Source of the DNA: Porphyrobacter sp. AAP82
Lineage (GTDB): Bacteria; Pseudomonadota; Alphaproteobacteria; Sphingomonadales; Sphingomonadaceae
DNA: 34,329 nt
Direction of reading: 5' to 3'
NCBI RefSeq assembly: GCF_000331285.1
Contig: NZ_ANFX01000051.1
Location: 1-34,329, forward strand
Position 1 is the stretch's first letter. Every line of letters begins with the position of its first letter. Made by a program: the position numbers and the translations under genes. Below, piece after piece: positions 8,455 to 17,352 of the stretch. The notes beneath the pieces were generated by a model, which was given only the letters and a program-made list of their open reading frames with translations, was not told where the DNA came from and did no database searches.

Positions 8455-8898
8455 CTACCCCATCCCCGTGTCGGTCGCGGTCGGGCGCGGGGTCGGGATC
8501 GCGGTGGAGGTGGCGCGGGCGTAGACCGTCCCGTCCTCGGCGAAGAGTTCGCCCTCCAGAAAGATCACCCGCTGGCCCGCTTTCACCACCCGGCCCTTGG
8601 CCGTGATCGTCGCGCCCTCGGGGATCAGGCGGATGAGGCTCATGGAAATGTCGAGGTTGAGCGGTGCCATGACGCCGCCGGTCGCCGCGACATAGGCATA
8701 GCCCATCACGTCATCGAGATAGCCCGCGACCAGCCCGCCTTGCACGCCCCCGCGCCAGGTGCAGACCTCGCGCTTGACGGTAAAGCGCATGGTGACGGTC
8801 TGGCTCGCCGCGTCGAAGCCGACGAACTCGCTGCCGAGCAGCGCCGTGTGGGGCGACTGCCCGGCATCGTCTGGGTGATGTGGATCGTTCAGGCTCAT
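8455..8898 (-). CDS. PaaI-family hotdog thioesterase
   Basis: A 147-residue single-domain hotdog protein. WRGGVQGGLVAGYLDDVMGYA (about residues 48-69) is the catalytic-helix motif of PaaI-type thioesterases, with the usual H-G-G-x2 changed to RGGVQGG and an Asp following. NLDISMSLIRLIPEGATITAKGRVVKAGQRVIFLEGEL matches the second half of the fold. It probably hydrolyses an acyl-CoA in the cytoplasm; the substrate is unknown. AGGGAG lies just before ATG 8898. The gene lies between infB and the toxin-antitoxin pair, and hairpin-forming repeats separate it from infB. Confidence 0.87.
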   Translation of the reverse strand: MSLNDPHHPDDAGQSPHTALLGSEFVGFDAASQTVTMRFTVKREVCTWRGGVQGGLVAGYLDDVMGYAYVAATGGVMAPLNLDISMSLIRLIPEGATITAKGRVVKAGQRVIFLEGELFAEDGTVYARATSTAIPTPRPTATDTGMG

Positions 8899-8913
8899 TC
8901 GGCTCCCTTACCC

Positions 8914-9030
8914 CCTCCCGCCTGCGGGAGGAGCGCGAGACTTGCCAGCTTGCTGGCTAGTCGCAGCGGGGTGGGCATCCGGCGCGCGCGGCTCGGGCCC
9001 ACCCCCGGCCCCTCCCGCGAGCGGGAGGGG
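8914..9030. repeat. Three GC-rich intergenic hairpins downstream of infB
   Basis: Three perfect inverted repeats lie in one 138-base gap: CCTCCCGC/GCGGGAGG at 8914-8931, GCCAGC/GCTGGC at 8944-8957, and a 10-bp stem CCCCTCCCGC/GCGGGAGGGG at 9009-9030. The first and third share the same arm sequence and so are copies of one element. The third begins 7 bases after the infB stop and could terminate or stabilise infB mRNA. They look like a REP-type intergenic element of this genome. Confidence 0.6.
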
Positions 9031-9036
9031 TGATTA

Positions 9037-11604
9037 TCACAGCGTCCGCTCACGCTCCTCGACCGAGAAGACTTCGAGGTTGTCGCCCGGCTTGATGTCG
9101 TTGGTGTCTTCCAGCACCACGCCGCATTCGAGACCGGCGCGGACCTCGTCCACATCGTCCTTGAAGCGCCTGAGCGAGGCGATCTTGGTGGCCGAGACGA
9201 TGACATCCTGACGGGTGAGACGCGCGAACAGACCCTTGCGGATCGCGCCTTCGAGAACCAGCAGACCGGCCGCCTTGTCCTTCTTGCCCGCCGGGAAGAC
9301 CTGCTTGACCTCGGCGCGCCCGACCACGGTTTCGATCCGCTCCGGCCCCAATTCGCCCGCCATCTCCTTGGCGACTGCGTCGGTGAGGTGATAGATGACG
9401 TCGTAATACATCATCCGCACCCCGTCGCGCTTCACCAGGTCGCGCGCCTTGGCGTTGGGGCGCACGTTGAAGCCGATGATCGGCGCCTTCGAGGCCGCCG
9501 CCAGCAGCACGTCGCTCTCGGTGATCGCGCCCACGCCCGCATTCAAAACGCGCACCTTGATCTCGTCGTTCGAGAGATTGTGGAGCGCGTTGACGATCGC
9601 TTCGACCGAGCCCTGCACATCCGCCTTCACCACCACCGGGAATTCGATGACGTTGGAGGCGAGGCCTGCAAACATCGTGTCGAAATTGGTCGGCGCCAGC
9701 GCGGTGCGCTTCTCGGTCGCCAGCTCCTGACGGTACTTGGCGACCTCGCGGGCGCGCTGCTCGTTCTCGACCACGGTGAGGTTGTCGCCCGCGGACGGCA
9801 CCCCGCCAAGGCCGAGCACCTCGACCGGCATCGAGGGGCCGGCTTCCTTCAATTGCTGGCCCTTGTCGTCGACGATCGCGCGCACCTTGCCGCTTTGCGT
9901 GCCGACCACGAAGGTATCGCCGCGCTTGAGCGTCCCGCGGGTGACGAGCACGGTCGCAACCGGCCCGCGGCCCTTGTCGAGCTGGGCTTCGATCACGGTC
10001 GCCTCGGCATCGCGGTCGGGGCGGGCCTTCAATTCGAGCAGTTCGGCTTGCAATCCGATCGCCTCGATCAGCTGGTCGAGCCCGGCGCCGGTCTTGGCCG
10101 AGACTTCCACGTCCTGCACATCGCCCGACATCGCCTCGACGACGATTTCGTGCTCGAGCAGACGCTCGCGGATCTTCTGCGGGTTGAACTCGGGCTTGTC
10201 CGACTTGGTGATCGCAACGATCATCGGCACGCCGGCCGCCTTGGTGTGGTTGATCGCCTCGATGGTCTGCGGCATCAGCCCGTCATCGCCCGCGACCACC
10301 AGAATGACGATGTCGGTGACGTTCGCCCCGCGCATGCGCATCTCGGTGAAGGCCGCGTGGCCGGGGGTGTCGAGGAAGGTGATCTTCTGCTTGTCCTTGG
10401 TGGTGATCTGGTAGGCGCCGATGTGCTGGGTGATGCCCCCGGCCTCGCCCTTCACCACATCCGTGCCGCGCAGGGCATCGAGCAGGCTGGTCTTGCCGTG
10501 GTCGACATGGCCCATGATCGTCACCACCGGCGGTCGCGGCTGCTGCGTCTCGACCGGATCTTCATCGGCGCTGGTGTCGATATCGACATCGCTCGCGGAA
10601 ACGCGGGTGATGTTGTGGCCGAATTCCTCGACCAGCAGTTCGGCGGTGTCCTGGTCGATGGTCTGGTTGACCGTGACCATCATGCCCATGTTGAACAGCG
10701 CCTTCACGAGGTCCGCGCCCTTTTCGGCCATGCGGTTGGCAAGTTCGCTGACGGTGATCGCCTCGGGGACAACCACATCGCGCACCTGCTTCTCGCGCGG
10801 CTTGCTGGGGCCGCCCTGACCGCGGCGTTCCTTCTCGCGCGCACGCTTCAATGCGGCGAGGCTGCGCGCACGGCGGCCTTCGTCCTCGTTCAAGGCGCGG
10901 GTGACGGTGAGCTTGCCCGACCGGCGGTTGTCCTTGCCCTCGTCGGCCGGCGCGGCGCGCTTGTCGTCCTTCTTCTTTGGCTTGGCCTCGAGGACTGCGG
11001 GCCGCTTGGGCTCGGGGCGTTCGACGGGCGTGAAGCGGCGCGCGGCGGGGACCGCGGCAGCACTGCTTGCAGGGGCCGCTTCGGGCGCCTCTGGCGCGGC
11101 GGCGGCCGGCGCGGCAGCCTCGGGCGCGGGCGCGGGCGAAGCGGGCGCGCTGGCAGCCTCGGCGCGCTGGCGCTCGGCCTCTTCCTCGGCGCGGGCGCGT
11201 TCCTCGGCGCGGCGGCGTTCGTCCTCTTCGGCGCGCGCGCGTTCCTCGTCCTCGCGCTTGCGGGCTTCCTCGGCGAGACGCAGGCGCTCTTCCTCGGCTT
11301 CGAGCTGGAGGCGCTTGACGCGCTCCTGCGGGGTCTCGCCCGCCGGAGCCGGACGCGCGGGCTTGGGAGCGGGCGCAGGCGCGGGCGGCGGAGGCGGCGG
11401 CGGCGGCGGAGCGGCCACGACCGGTTCGGGCGCGGGCGGCGGAGCCGCTTCACCAGGCTTGCCGAGCACGCGGCGGCGCTTCACCTCGACCACCACCTTG
11501 TTGGTGCGGCCGTGGCTGAAGGTCTGCTTGACCTCGCCCGCATCCACCGACCGCTTGAGGCCGAGGGGTTTGCGGGTGCGCTGGTTGTCGTTGTCGTCGC
11601 TCAT
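9037..11604 (-). CDS. infB: Translation initiation factor IF-2
   Basis: An 855-residue GTPase that brings initiator tRNA to the 30S subunit. The N-terminus has the alphaproteobacterial start ([32 protein letters not shown]). Next comes a long low-complexity Pro/Ala/Glu/Arg-rich stretch to about residue 260, an IF2-N subdomain ([18 protein letters not shown]), and the G-domain with GHVDHGKT (around residue 365), DTPGH and a TKSDKPE NKxD-type motif. Domains II to IV follow. ATG 11604 is 9 bases after the stop of the YlxR-like gene. Nothing suggests damage; the length is usual for the group. Confidence 0.98.
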   Translation of the reverse strand: MSDDNDNQRTRKPLGLKRSVDAGEVKQTFSHGRTNKVVVEVKRRRVLGKPGEAAPPPAPEPVVAAPPPPPPPPPAPAPAPKPARPAPAGETPQERVKRLQLEAEEERLRLAEEARKREDEERARAEEDERRRAEERARAEEEAERQRAEAASAPASPAPAPEAAAPAAAAPEAPEAAPASSAAAVPAARRFTPVERPEPKRPAVLEAKPKKKDDKRAAPADEGKDNRRSGKLTVTRALNEDEGRRARSLAALKRAREKERRGQGGPSKPREKQVRDVVVPEAITVSELANRMAEKGADLVKALFNMGMMVTVNQTIDQDTAELLVEEFGHNITRVSASDVDIDTSADEDPVETQQPRPPVVTIMGHVDHGKTSLLDALRGTDVVKGEAGGITQHIGAYQITTKDKQKITFLDTPGHAAFTEMRMRGANVTDIVILVVAGDDGLMPQTIEAINHTKAAGVPMIVAITKSDKPEFNPQKIRERLLEHEIVVEAMSGDVQDVEVSAKTGAGLDQLIEAIGLQAELLELKARPDRDAEATVIEAQLDKGRGPVATVLVTRGTLKRGDTFVVGTQSGKVRAIVDDKGQQLKEAGPSMPVEVLGLGGVPSAGDNLTVVENEQRAREVAKYRQELATEKRTALAPTNFDTMFAGLASNVIEFPVVVKADVQGSVEAIVNALHNLSNDEIKVRVLNAGVGAITESDVLLAAASKAPIIGFNVRPNAKARDLVKRDGVRMMYYDVIYHLTDAVAKEMAGELGPERIETVVGRAEVKQVFPAGKKDKAAGLLVLEGAIRKGLFARLTRQDVIVSATKIASLRRFKDDVDEVRAGLECGVVLEDTNDIKPGDNLEVFSVEERERTL

Positions 11605-11613
11605 TATCGCTCG

Positions 11614-12393
11614 TCAGTCCTTCACGTATTCGTCAATTGCCGTTGCCCCGCCCGAAGACCGGCCAGCGTCGCCGGGCAGGTCCCGGCCGTCATCATGCGT
11701 CGCTCTCGTCCGATCATTCCCGGCGAAATGCACCAGCCGGGAGACCGCCTGGAGCACGCGCTGTGCGGCGCGCATATCACCGGGATGGCCGGCGACCCCA
11801 AGGTGGACCACGTTGTCGCGGCCCAATGCCACAGACAGCGCGGTGCGGTCCAGAGGCAAGACCGTGCCGCGTTCGCCCGAGCCTTCGGCGTCATTGCCGA
11901 CGCGCCAGGCCTGATCGAGCTTGCGCCGCCCGTCCTCGCTGGAATCGCTGGCATGGAGCAGCACGGCGATCCGCCCGCTCCTCGCCTGCTCCTCGATCCG
12001 GGCCGAACCCATCACGATGTTACCGGAACGCAGTTCGAGCCCGAGCCGATCGCCGAGATGCCGCGCCAGCGCCGCCTCGATGCGTGCGGGCAGATCGTCG
12101 GGGATGGCCAGAGGCGCACCCTTGAAGGCGCGCATCAGCGCCTTCCTGAGGTGGCCATCGGCAAGCGCAGCTTCAAGCTCGGCGCGGGTGACGCCGATCC
12201 ACGCACCGCGCCCCGGGGCCTTGGCCGCGGCATCGGGCAGCACCAGCCCGTCCGGCGCAATCGCCAGACGCACCAGCCTATCCCGCGCCGAGGTCTCCCC
12301 GGAGAGGATGCAACGCCGCTCGCTCTCCGCCTTGGCGGAGGGCGACGGGCTAGCGATGTCGGACGTCAGGCGCTCATTGGGTGGAGTCCGCAT
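11614..12393 (-). CDS. YlxR (DUF448) RNA-binding protein with L7Ae-like second domain
   Basis: A 259-residue protein between nusA and infB, the normal place of ylxR. The N-terminal DUF448 domain shows RRCILSGETSARDRLVRLAIAPDG and the conserved PGRGAWIGVTR. After a linker, a second domain (about residues 110-210) contains RSGNIVMGSARIEEQARSGRIAVLLHASDSS, which resembles the L7Ae/YlxQ fold. This two-domain form is common in Alphaproteobacteria. YlxR binds RNA and, in other bacteria, affects RNase P and nucleoid or transcription functions; its exact role here is inferred. Start ATG 12393 overlaps the nusA end by 20 bases; longer in-frame starts are in nusA coding sequence and are rejected. Confidence 0.9.
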   Translation of the reverse strand: MRTPPNERLTSDIASPSPSAKAESERRCILSGETSARDRLVRLAIAPDGLVLPDAAAKAPGRGAWIGVTRAELEAALADGHLRKALMRAFKGAPLAIPDDLPARIEAALARHLGDRLGLELRSGNIVMGSARIEEQARSGRIAVLLHASDSSEDGRRKLDQAWRVGNDAEGSGERGTVLPLDRTALSVALGRDNVVHLGVAGHPGDMRAAQRVLQAVSRLVHFAGNDRTRATHDDGRDLPGDAGRSSGGATAIDEYVKD

Positions 12394-13999
12394 GGGCGGC
12401 CTCCTCAACAGGCTCGTCTTCGAACCAGTGCGCGCGCGCAGCCATGATGATCTCGTTGCCCTGCTCTTCCGAGAGGCCATATTCGCCGAGCACCCCGCCC
12501 TTGTCGCTTTCGCGCTGCGGACGGCGCTGCGGCGGGCCATCGGCCGCGGCGCGGCGACGCGGTGCTTCGCGCTTCTTGGCGATCAGCTCGTCGGTGGCGA
12601 GATCGGCGAGATCGTCCAATGTCTTGATCCCCGCCTTGCCGAGCGTGACCAGCATCGCTTCGGTAAGGTGCGGGATTTCCGCGAGCGCATCCTCGACGCC
12701 GAGACCCCGGCGCACTTCGCGGTGCGCGGCTTCCTGACGTTCGAGCGCTTCCAATGCACGGCTCTGGAGTTCCTCGGCGAGTTCCTCGTCAAAGCCTTCG
12801 ATGCTCGCCAGTTCGGCGAGGTCCACGTAAGCCACTTCCTCCAGCTCGGCGAAGCCTTCGGCGACCAGCAGCTGCGAGAGGGTCTCGTCCACGTCGAGCT
12901 CTTCCTCGAACATCTTGGAACGCTCGGCAAATTCCTTGGAGCGCTTCTCGGACGCCTCTTCCTCGGTCATGATGTCGATCTGGTGGCCGGTGAGCTGGCT
13001 CGCCAATCGGACGTTCTGGCCGCGGCGGCCGATCGCGAGGCTGAGCTGGTCGTCGGGCACCACCACCTCGATGCGGCCATCATCCTCGTCGAGCACGACG
13101 CGGCTGACCGTGGCGGGCTGCAATGCGTTGACCACGAAGGTCGCGGTGTCTTCCGACCAGGGGATGATGTCGATCTTCTCGCCCTGGAGTTCCTGCACCA
13201 CCGCCTGGACGCGGCTGCCCTTCATGCCGACGCAGGCGCCGACCGGATCGATGCTCGAATCGCGGCTGATCACGCCGATCTTGGCGCGGCTGCCCGGGTC
13301 GCGGGCGGCGGCCTTGATCTCGATGATGTTGTCGTAGATTTCGGGCACTTCCTGCGCGAACAGCTTCTTCATGAAGTCGGGGTGCGCGCGGCTCAGAAAG
13401 ATCTGCGGCCCGCGGTTGTTGCGCTCGACCTTGGTGATCAGCGCACGCACGCGCTCGCCGACGCGGGCGGCTTCGCGGGGGATCTGCTGGTCGCGGCGGA
13501 TCACGCCCTCGGCGCGGCCGAGATTGACGATGACGTGGCCGAATTCGACCGACTTGATCACGCCGGTGATGACTTCGCCCTGGCGGTCCTTGAATTCCTC
13601 GAACTGGCGCTCGCGCTCGGCATCGCGGACCTTCTGGAAGATCACCTGCTTGGCCGACTGCGCATCGATGCGCCCGAGATCGACCGGGGGCAGCGGATCG
13701 ACGATGAAGTCACCCACCTTGGCGCCCGGCTGGAGCTTGTCGGCCTGCTTCAGATCGACCTGCTTGAAGTAGTCCTCGACCTCTTCGACCACCTCGACCA
13801 CGCGCCACAGCGTCAGATCGCCGGTCAGCGGATCGAGCTTGGCACGAATGTCGTTTTCCGCACCGTAGCGGTTGCGCGCCGATTTCTGGATCGCCTCTTC
13901 CATCGCCTCGATGACGATCGCCTTGTCGATCATCTTTTCCGAGGCGACCGCGTTGGCGATCGCGAGGAGTTCGGCCTTGTTGGCGGAAATGGCACTCAT
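12374..13999 (-). CDS. nusA: Transcription termination/antitermination factor NusA
   Basis: A 541-residue RNA polymerase-associated factor. The N-terminal domain binds polymerase (residues ~1-130, with ESAEK-like [24 protein letters not shown]). An S1 domain follows ([29 protein letters not shown]), then two KH domains ([28 protein letters not shown] and [20 protein letters not shown]). Helix-hairpin-helix-like acidic repeats lie at about residues 370-490. A positively charged segment and an acidic tail end the protein. The start overlaps the rimP stop as TGATG, so the two are coupled. The length and order match alphaproteobacterial NusA. Confidence 0.98.
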   Translation of the reverse strand: MSAISANKAELLAIANAVASEKMIDKAIVIEAMEEAIQKSARNRYGAENDIRAKLDPLTGDLTLWRVVEVVEEVEDYFKQVDLKQADKLQPGAKVGDFIVDPLPPVDLGRIDAQSAKQVIFQKVRDAERERQFEEFKDRQGEVITGVIKSVEFGHVIVNLGRAEGVIRRDQQIPREAARVGERVRALITKVERNNRGPQIFLSRAHPDFMKKLFAQEVPEIYDNIIEIKAAARDPGSRAKIGVISRDSSIDPVGACVGMKGSRVQAVVQELQGEKIDIIPWSEDTATFVVNALQPATVSRVVLDEDDGRIEVVVPDDQLSLAIGRRGQNVRLASQLTGHQIDIMTEEEASEKRSKEFAERSKMFEEELDVDETLSQLLVAEGFAELEEVAYVDLAELASIEGFDEELAEELQSRALEALERQEAAHREVRRGLGVEDALAEIPHLTEAMLVTLGKAGIKTLDDLADLATDELIAKKREAPRRRAAADGPPQRRPQRESDKGGVLGEYGLSEEQGNEIIMAARAHWFEDEPVEEAAHADSTQ

Positions 14000-14565
14000 C
14001 AGTCGTCTGCCTTCTCTGTATCTTCTTCGATGAGTTCGTCGGCCCCGCTGGTGTCCAGCGGGCGGGTGGCGGCGATCAGCGCGTCGGTGAGGACGAGCTT
14101 GGCGCTGTGAATCTGTGCAAGCGGCAGGCGCACATCGCCCGCCTTCACTTCGGCCACAAGGACCATACCATCCTCAAGGCCCCCGAGCACGCCCTTGTTG
14201 ACGCGCTGGCCGTCATGGCCCTTGTCCATGACGATGCGGACCTCGTGCCCCGCCCAATTGGCAAAGTCCTTCTCGCGGGTGAGCGGACGGTCGATGCCGG
14301 GCGAGCTGACTTCGAGGTGATAGGCGCCTTCGACCAGTTCCTCGCCCACCTCCTCCGCCGCGTCGATCGCATCGGAGATGCGGCGCGAGAGGGCAGCGCA
14401 CTGGTCGAGCACCAGCTGGCCGGTCGCCGGGTCCTCGGCCATGATCTGGAGCGCCATGCCGCCGTCCCTGGCTTCGGAGGGCACCATCGCCACGCGCACC
14501 AGTTCGAACCCGAGCGCGGTGGCTTCGGGCTGGATCAACCGGGTCAGGCGGGCGATATCGGTCAC
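13999..14565 (-). CDS. rimP: Ribosome maturation factor RimP
   Basis: A 188-residue 30S maturation factor. The N-terminal domain carries ALGFELVRV, the ALSRRISDAID helix, and the signature YHLEVSSPGIDRPLTREKDFANWAGHEVRI. The C-terminal SH3-like domain follows (GVLGGLEDGMVLVAEV), then an acidic tail. I chose GTG 14565 because AAGGA lies 5 bases upstream and translation begins TDIARLTRLIQPEA as in relatives. An ATG 8 codons upstream at 14589 lacks a Shine-Dalgarno sequence but remains possible. First gene of the rimP-nusA-ylxR-infB unit. Confidence 0.93.
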   Translation of the reverse strand: MTDIARLTRLIQPEATALGFELVRVAMVPSEARDGGMALQIMAEDPATGQLVLDQCAALSRRISDAIDAAEEVGEELVEGAYHLEVSSPGIDRPLTREKDFANWAGHEVRIVMDKGHDGQRVNKGVLGGLEDGMVLVAEVKAGDVRLPLAQIHSAKLVLTDALIAATRPLDTSGADELIEEDTEKADD

Positions 14566-14729
14566 GCGGGTCCTTGGTTCAGGCGACATTGCGGCAATGC
14601 GGTTTCGGGCCGGCCCCGCGAGGCGCCAGCATCCAAACCTTGTTGTGACAATGTCGGGATTGGCGGTGCACCTAGTGCGCTTTGCCCGGTTTGGCAAGCC
14701 TCAACCGCCGGGGGCACTGCCGGGCGGCG

Positions 14730-15140
14730 CTACTTCTCGCCCGTCACCCACTTGCGCACCTGCTCGCGCAGCGCCTGGCGTTCGCGCAGTTCGAAATTCT
14801 CGGCAAAGCGGCGGATCGCGAGCACTTCGGCCTGGGCCAGCGGTTCGTCGAAGGCGACCGCATTGATCCCGCCGCCGTGGCCGGTCTCGCTGCGCACCAC
14901 CATGCCGAAGGCCTCGAGCCGGCCGATTGCGATATAGCCCGATTGCCGGCACGGCGCCGGGCTGACCAGCGCGATGCGCGCGCCGCTGCGCGAAATGTCG
15001 AGGAGGATGCAGGCCTGGGTGGCGGTGATCGAGACGAAGCGCGCCGGGATCGCGAGCCGCAGACGCGCCGCGGCACGGCGGCCGATGGCCGTCTCCGAAT
15101 CGTCTCGGGTCGGGGGAATGAAGTGCCCGGCGTCCGTCAT
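14730..15140 (-). CDS. PilZ domain protein (copy 1)
   Basis: A 136-residue single PilZ domain. The cyclic-di-GMP-binding signature is present: RRAAAR near residue 21 (RxxxR) and DISRSGARI near residue 48 (D/NxSxxG). The rest is beta-barrel, ending in a helix FELRERQALREQVRKWVTGEK. It is probably a cytoplasmic c-di-GMP receptor; the output is unknown. It is a close paralogue of the next gene: both end in a REx-x-R...KWVTG(D/E) helix and share the ILL(D/N)xSR(S/T)GA segment. Confidence 0.87.
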   Translation of the reverse strand: MTDAGHFIPPTRDDSETAIGRRAAARLRLAIPARFVSITATQACILLDISRSGARIALVSPAPCRQSGYIAIGRLEAFGMVVRSETGHGGGINAVAFDEPLAQAEVLAIRRFAENFELRERQALREQVRKWVTGEK

Positions 15141-15220
15141 CGGGCGAGGCTAACCGCAATGCGGTGAAAGTCCTTCCGCAGCCGCCTAGGGACAATCACG
15201 CGGCGGCGATCGTGCCGGGA

Positions 15221-15628
15221 TCAGGTCGCGCGGTCGTCGCCCGTGTCGCCGGTCACCCACTTGCGGGCGGTCTCGATCAGGGCGCGCTTCTCGCGCTCCT
15301 CGAAATTCTCGTGATAGCGCCGCGTGTCGAGCACGATCGCATCGGTGAGAGGCTCGTCGAACTCGAGCGCATTGAGGCCGAATTCGCTGCGGGCGACGAT
15401 CACGAAATGGTTGATCATCCCGCAGCGCAGGATCGCGCCCTCGCCTTCGCGGATCGCATCGAGGATCGCGACCTGAGCGCCGGTGCGCGAAAGGTTGAGA
15501 AGGATGCAGGTGTGCGCCTTCTCGATCGCGATAAGCTGTGCGGGCAGGCTGAGGCGCAGGCGCGGCGCCGCGCGCCGTCCGATCGGCACGGGCGGCGCAT
15601 CGTCCGGCTGAGGCTTCGGGTCCACCAT
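15221..15628 (-). CDS. PilZ domain protein (copy 2)
   Basis: A 135-residue PilZ protein with RRAAPR and NLSRTGAQV as the c-di-GMP motifs, a FDEPLTDAIVLDTRRYHENFEERE region matching its neighbour, and the same KWVTGD C-terminal helix. Start ATG 15628 is supported by GGGGGGAG 6-8 bases upstream. The frame stays open far upstream, and an in-frame ATG near 15783 would add about 52 Ala/Pro-rich residues, but it has no ribosome-binding site. It is 80 bases upstream of copy 1 on the same strand, so the pair probably arose by tandem duplication. Confidence 0.87.
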   Translation of the reverse strand: MVDPKPQPDDAPPVPIGRRAAPRLRLSLPAQLIAIEKAHTCILLNLSRTGAQVAILDAIREGEGAILRCGMINHFVIVARSEFGLNALEFDEPLTDAIVLDTRRYHENFEEREKRALIETARKWVTGDTGDDRAT

Positions 15629-15960
15629 CCCTTGCTCCCCCCGCAGTAAACCGGGCGCCGGTTGGCCGCCGGTGACCGGTGCGCGCGACTCGGCGCCGGA
15701 AGCCGGTGCGACCGCCGTCAGCTTACCCGAAGCGGGCGTGGCTGACAAAGGGAGGGGCGGCGTTGCCGACAGATCGGACCGCATATCAGCACGCGCCCCG
15801 CCTGCGCAGGACCGATTCGTCCACGCTGCCGCGTAGAGCGCCGAATTTCCGAGAGAAATTTTCGGATAGCCTTTGCACGGTATCTTTTTGCCCCAAGTCG
15901 AACCTGAGCAATAATCGAAAAGACTTGCCAATCCGTTAGGCGCGCGCCCCGTTAGCAGCG
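15629..15960 (-). other. Intergenic region between pspF and the PilZ pair
   Basis: About 330 bases without a clear gene. The 15840-15940 part is AT-richer than its surroundings and probably carries the PilZ promoter and the end of the pspF transcript. A minus-strand TTGGCA with an A/T-rich spacer lies near 15926-15931, but no matching -10 hexamer is clear. No convincing terminator hairpin follows pspF. The remainder (15629-15800) is GC-rich, and in the PilZ frame would be a low-complexity leader if translated. Confidence 0.35.
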
Positions 15961-17007
15961 TCAGTCCTGCCCCTCCATCAGCGCGTGCTTGCGGATGCAG
16001 TGGCGCAGCTGGTCGTAGGTCAACCCCAGCGCGCGGGCGGTCTGGCGCTGGTTCCAGCGGTGCTTGCCCAAGGCATGGGCGAGGATCGCGCGCTCGTGCG
16101 CGTCGACCGCGGCGCGCAGGTCCTCGATGGAATCGAGATTGACGCCGGCAGGCGATGGCGCGGCAAACCCTCCGGCGGGCGCGGACCCGGCCGGGGCGGC
16201 ACTGCTGCGGCGGTGCTCGGGCGGGCGCGGACGCCACGGGCTGTCGAAGGGGTCGAACTGGACATGGGCGATCGGCATGTCGTCGGCCGCCCAGCGATAG
16301 ACCGCGCGCTCGACCACGTTGCGCAGCTCGCGGACATTGCCCGGCCAAGGGTGATCCTCGAGTGCCTCCATGACATGCGGGGCGAAGCCCGGCCAGCGGT
16401 CCCAATCGAGTTCGGCGGCCATGCGGCGGCCGAAATATTCGGCGAGCACGCCGATATCCCCCTCGCGCACCCGCAAGGGCGGCAAGGTGATGACCTCGAA
16501 GCTGAGGCGGTCGAGCAGGTCGGCGCGGAATTCGCCGGAGGCCGCGAGCGCGGGGAGATCATCGTTGGTCGCCGCCACGATGCGCACATCGACCCGGATC
16601 GGCCGCGAGGCGCCGATGCGGGTGACCTCGCCATATTCGACCGCCCGCAGCAGCCGCTCCTGCGCGCCCATCGAGAGCGTGCCGAGCTCGTCGAGGAACA
16701 GGGTGCCGCGGTCGGCCTCCTCGAAGCGGCCGGCGCGCGATTTGGTGGCGCCGGTAAAGGCGCCGGCCTCGTGGCCGAACAGTTCGGCCTCGATCAGGGT
16801 TTCGGGCAGAGCCGCGCAGTTCATGGTGACGAGCGGTTCGTCCCAGCGGCTCGACAGGCGGTGAAGGCGTTCGGCGATCAGTTCTTTACCCGTGCCGCGT
16901 TCGCCGATGACAAGCACGGGGCGGTTCATGGAAGCGGCGCGGCTGGCGCGTTCGACCGCGTCGAGGAAGGCCCCGGATTGGCCGATGAACTGGCTCTCGA
17001 GCTTCAT
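15961..17007 (-). CDS. pspF: Phage shock protein operon activator PspF
   Basis: A 348-residue sigma-54 enhancer-binding protein without a receiver domain, as PspF should be. The AAA+ domain runs from residue ~1 to 245, with Walker A GERGTGKE (35-42), the sigma-54 contact loop GAFTGA (82-87), Walker B GTLFLDEL (101-108), and DHPWPGNVRELRNVVERA (sensor II). A Pro/Ala linker follows, then a Fis-type HTH (HRWNQRQTARALGLTYDQLRHCI). In Escherichia coli PspA holds PspF inactive until membrane stress. The gene is divergent from the psp operon. ATG 17007 lies 6 bases from a predicted -10 and has no good Shine-Dalgarno sequence, suggesting a leaderless mRNA. Confidence 0.95.
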   Translation of the reverse strand: MKLESQFIGQSGAFLDAVERASRAASMNRPVLVIGERGTGKELIAERLHRLSSRWDEPLVTMNCAALPETLIEAELFGHEAGAFTGATKSRAGRFEEADRGTLFLDELGTLSMGAQERLLRAVEYGEVTRIGASRPIRVDVRIVAATNDDLPALAASGEFRADLLDRLSFEVITLPPLRVREGDIGVLAEYFGRRMAAELDWDRWPGFAPHVMEALEDHPWPGNVRELRNVVERAVYRWAADDMPIAHVQFDPFDSPWRPRPPEHRRSSAAPAGSAPAGGFAAPSPAGVNLDSIEDLRAAVDAHERAILAHALGKHRWNQRQTARALGLTYDQLRHCIRKHALMEGQD

Positions 17008-17013
17008 GTCCAA

Positions 17014-17043
17014 ACTATAGTGAAATTCCCCAATGCTTGGCAA
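17014..17043 (-). promoter_or_regulatory. Predicted sigma-70 promoter of pspF
   Basis: The minus strand has TTGCCA (17038-17043) and TATAGT (17014-17019) with an 18-base spacer. The predicted transcription start falls at or next to the ATG of pspF, so the mRNA would be leaderless. It is distinct from the plus-strand sigma-54 promoter about 65 bases away, so pspF is likely constitutive, as in other bacteria. Confidence 0.55.
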
Positions 17044-17105
17044 TAGAGGCCAACGCCTTGTCCGCCCCCGACACGAAAAACCGCACAATTCCGCCATTCG
17101 CGCAG

Positions 17106-17125
17106 TTTGGCACGGGCCGTGCAAA
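17106..17125 (+). promoter_or_regulatory. Sigma-54 (-24/-12) promoter of the psp operon
   Basis: TTGGCACG-GGCC-GTGCAA at 17107-17124 matches the sigma-54 consensus, with invariant GG at -24 (17109-17110) and GC at -12 (17121-17122) correctly spaced. Transcription would start near 17134, about 32 bases before the first operon ATG, which has GGGGAGG ahead of it. PspF is encoded divergently next to it. Enhancer sites for PspF are expected in 17040-17100, but I could not define them exactly. Confidence 0.85.
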
Positions 17126-17165
17126 ATACCCGGCAAGACCACGGACACACCTGGGGAGGCCCACA

Positions 17166-17351
17166 ATGATCGACCGCAACGCCCAAGCCGCCAGCTTCTG
17201 GAACACCAAGCTCGGCCATGCCGCGATGGCCAGCATCGCCGCCATGGTGATGATGATCGCGCTGTCCTCGCAGCTTCAGCCCGGCGCCGCCAGCGCGGCT
17301 CCGCTTGCCCACCCCGCCAGCGAAGCCGGCGCCGTGATCGAGATCGCCTGA
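17166..17351 (+). CDS. Small putative exported protein at the head of the psp operon
   Basis: A 61-residue ORF that is first behind the sigma-54 promoter, with GGGGAGG 6 bases upstream of ATG. The central part (about residues 17-38) is hydrophobic (MASIAAMVMMIALSSQL). It is followed by Ala-Ser-Ala | Ala-Pro-Leu, like a Sec signal-peptidase site near residue 45, leaving a short mature peptide; alternatively it is a one-span membrane protein. I do not recognise a family. Its stop is one base before the GTG that opens the PspA frame, pointing to translational coupling. Its strong ribosome-binding site and position argue it is real and part of the Psp response. Confidence 0.7.
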   Translation: MIDRNAQAASFWNTKLGHAAMASIAAMVMMIALSSQLQPGAASAAPLAHPASEAGAVIEIA

Positions 17352-17352
17352 C

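Noticed and set aside
9388..12447. 1019-residue plus-strand ORF across infB and ylxR
   Set aside because: It is antisense to well-supported genes. Long antisense frames are common at this GC content.
12394..12540. A 49-residue N-terminal extension of the YlxR-like protein
   Set aside because: It lies inside nusA coding sequence, is Arg/Ser-rich like a shadow frame, and the conserved domain begins after ATG 12393.
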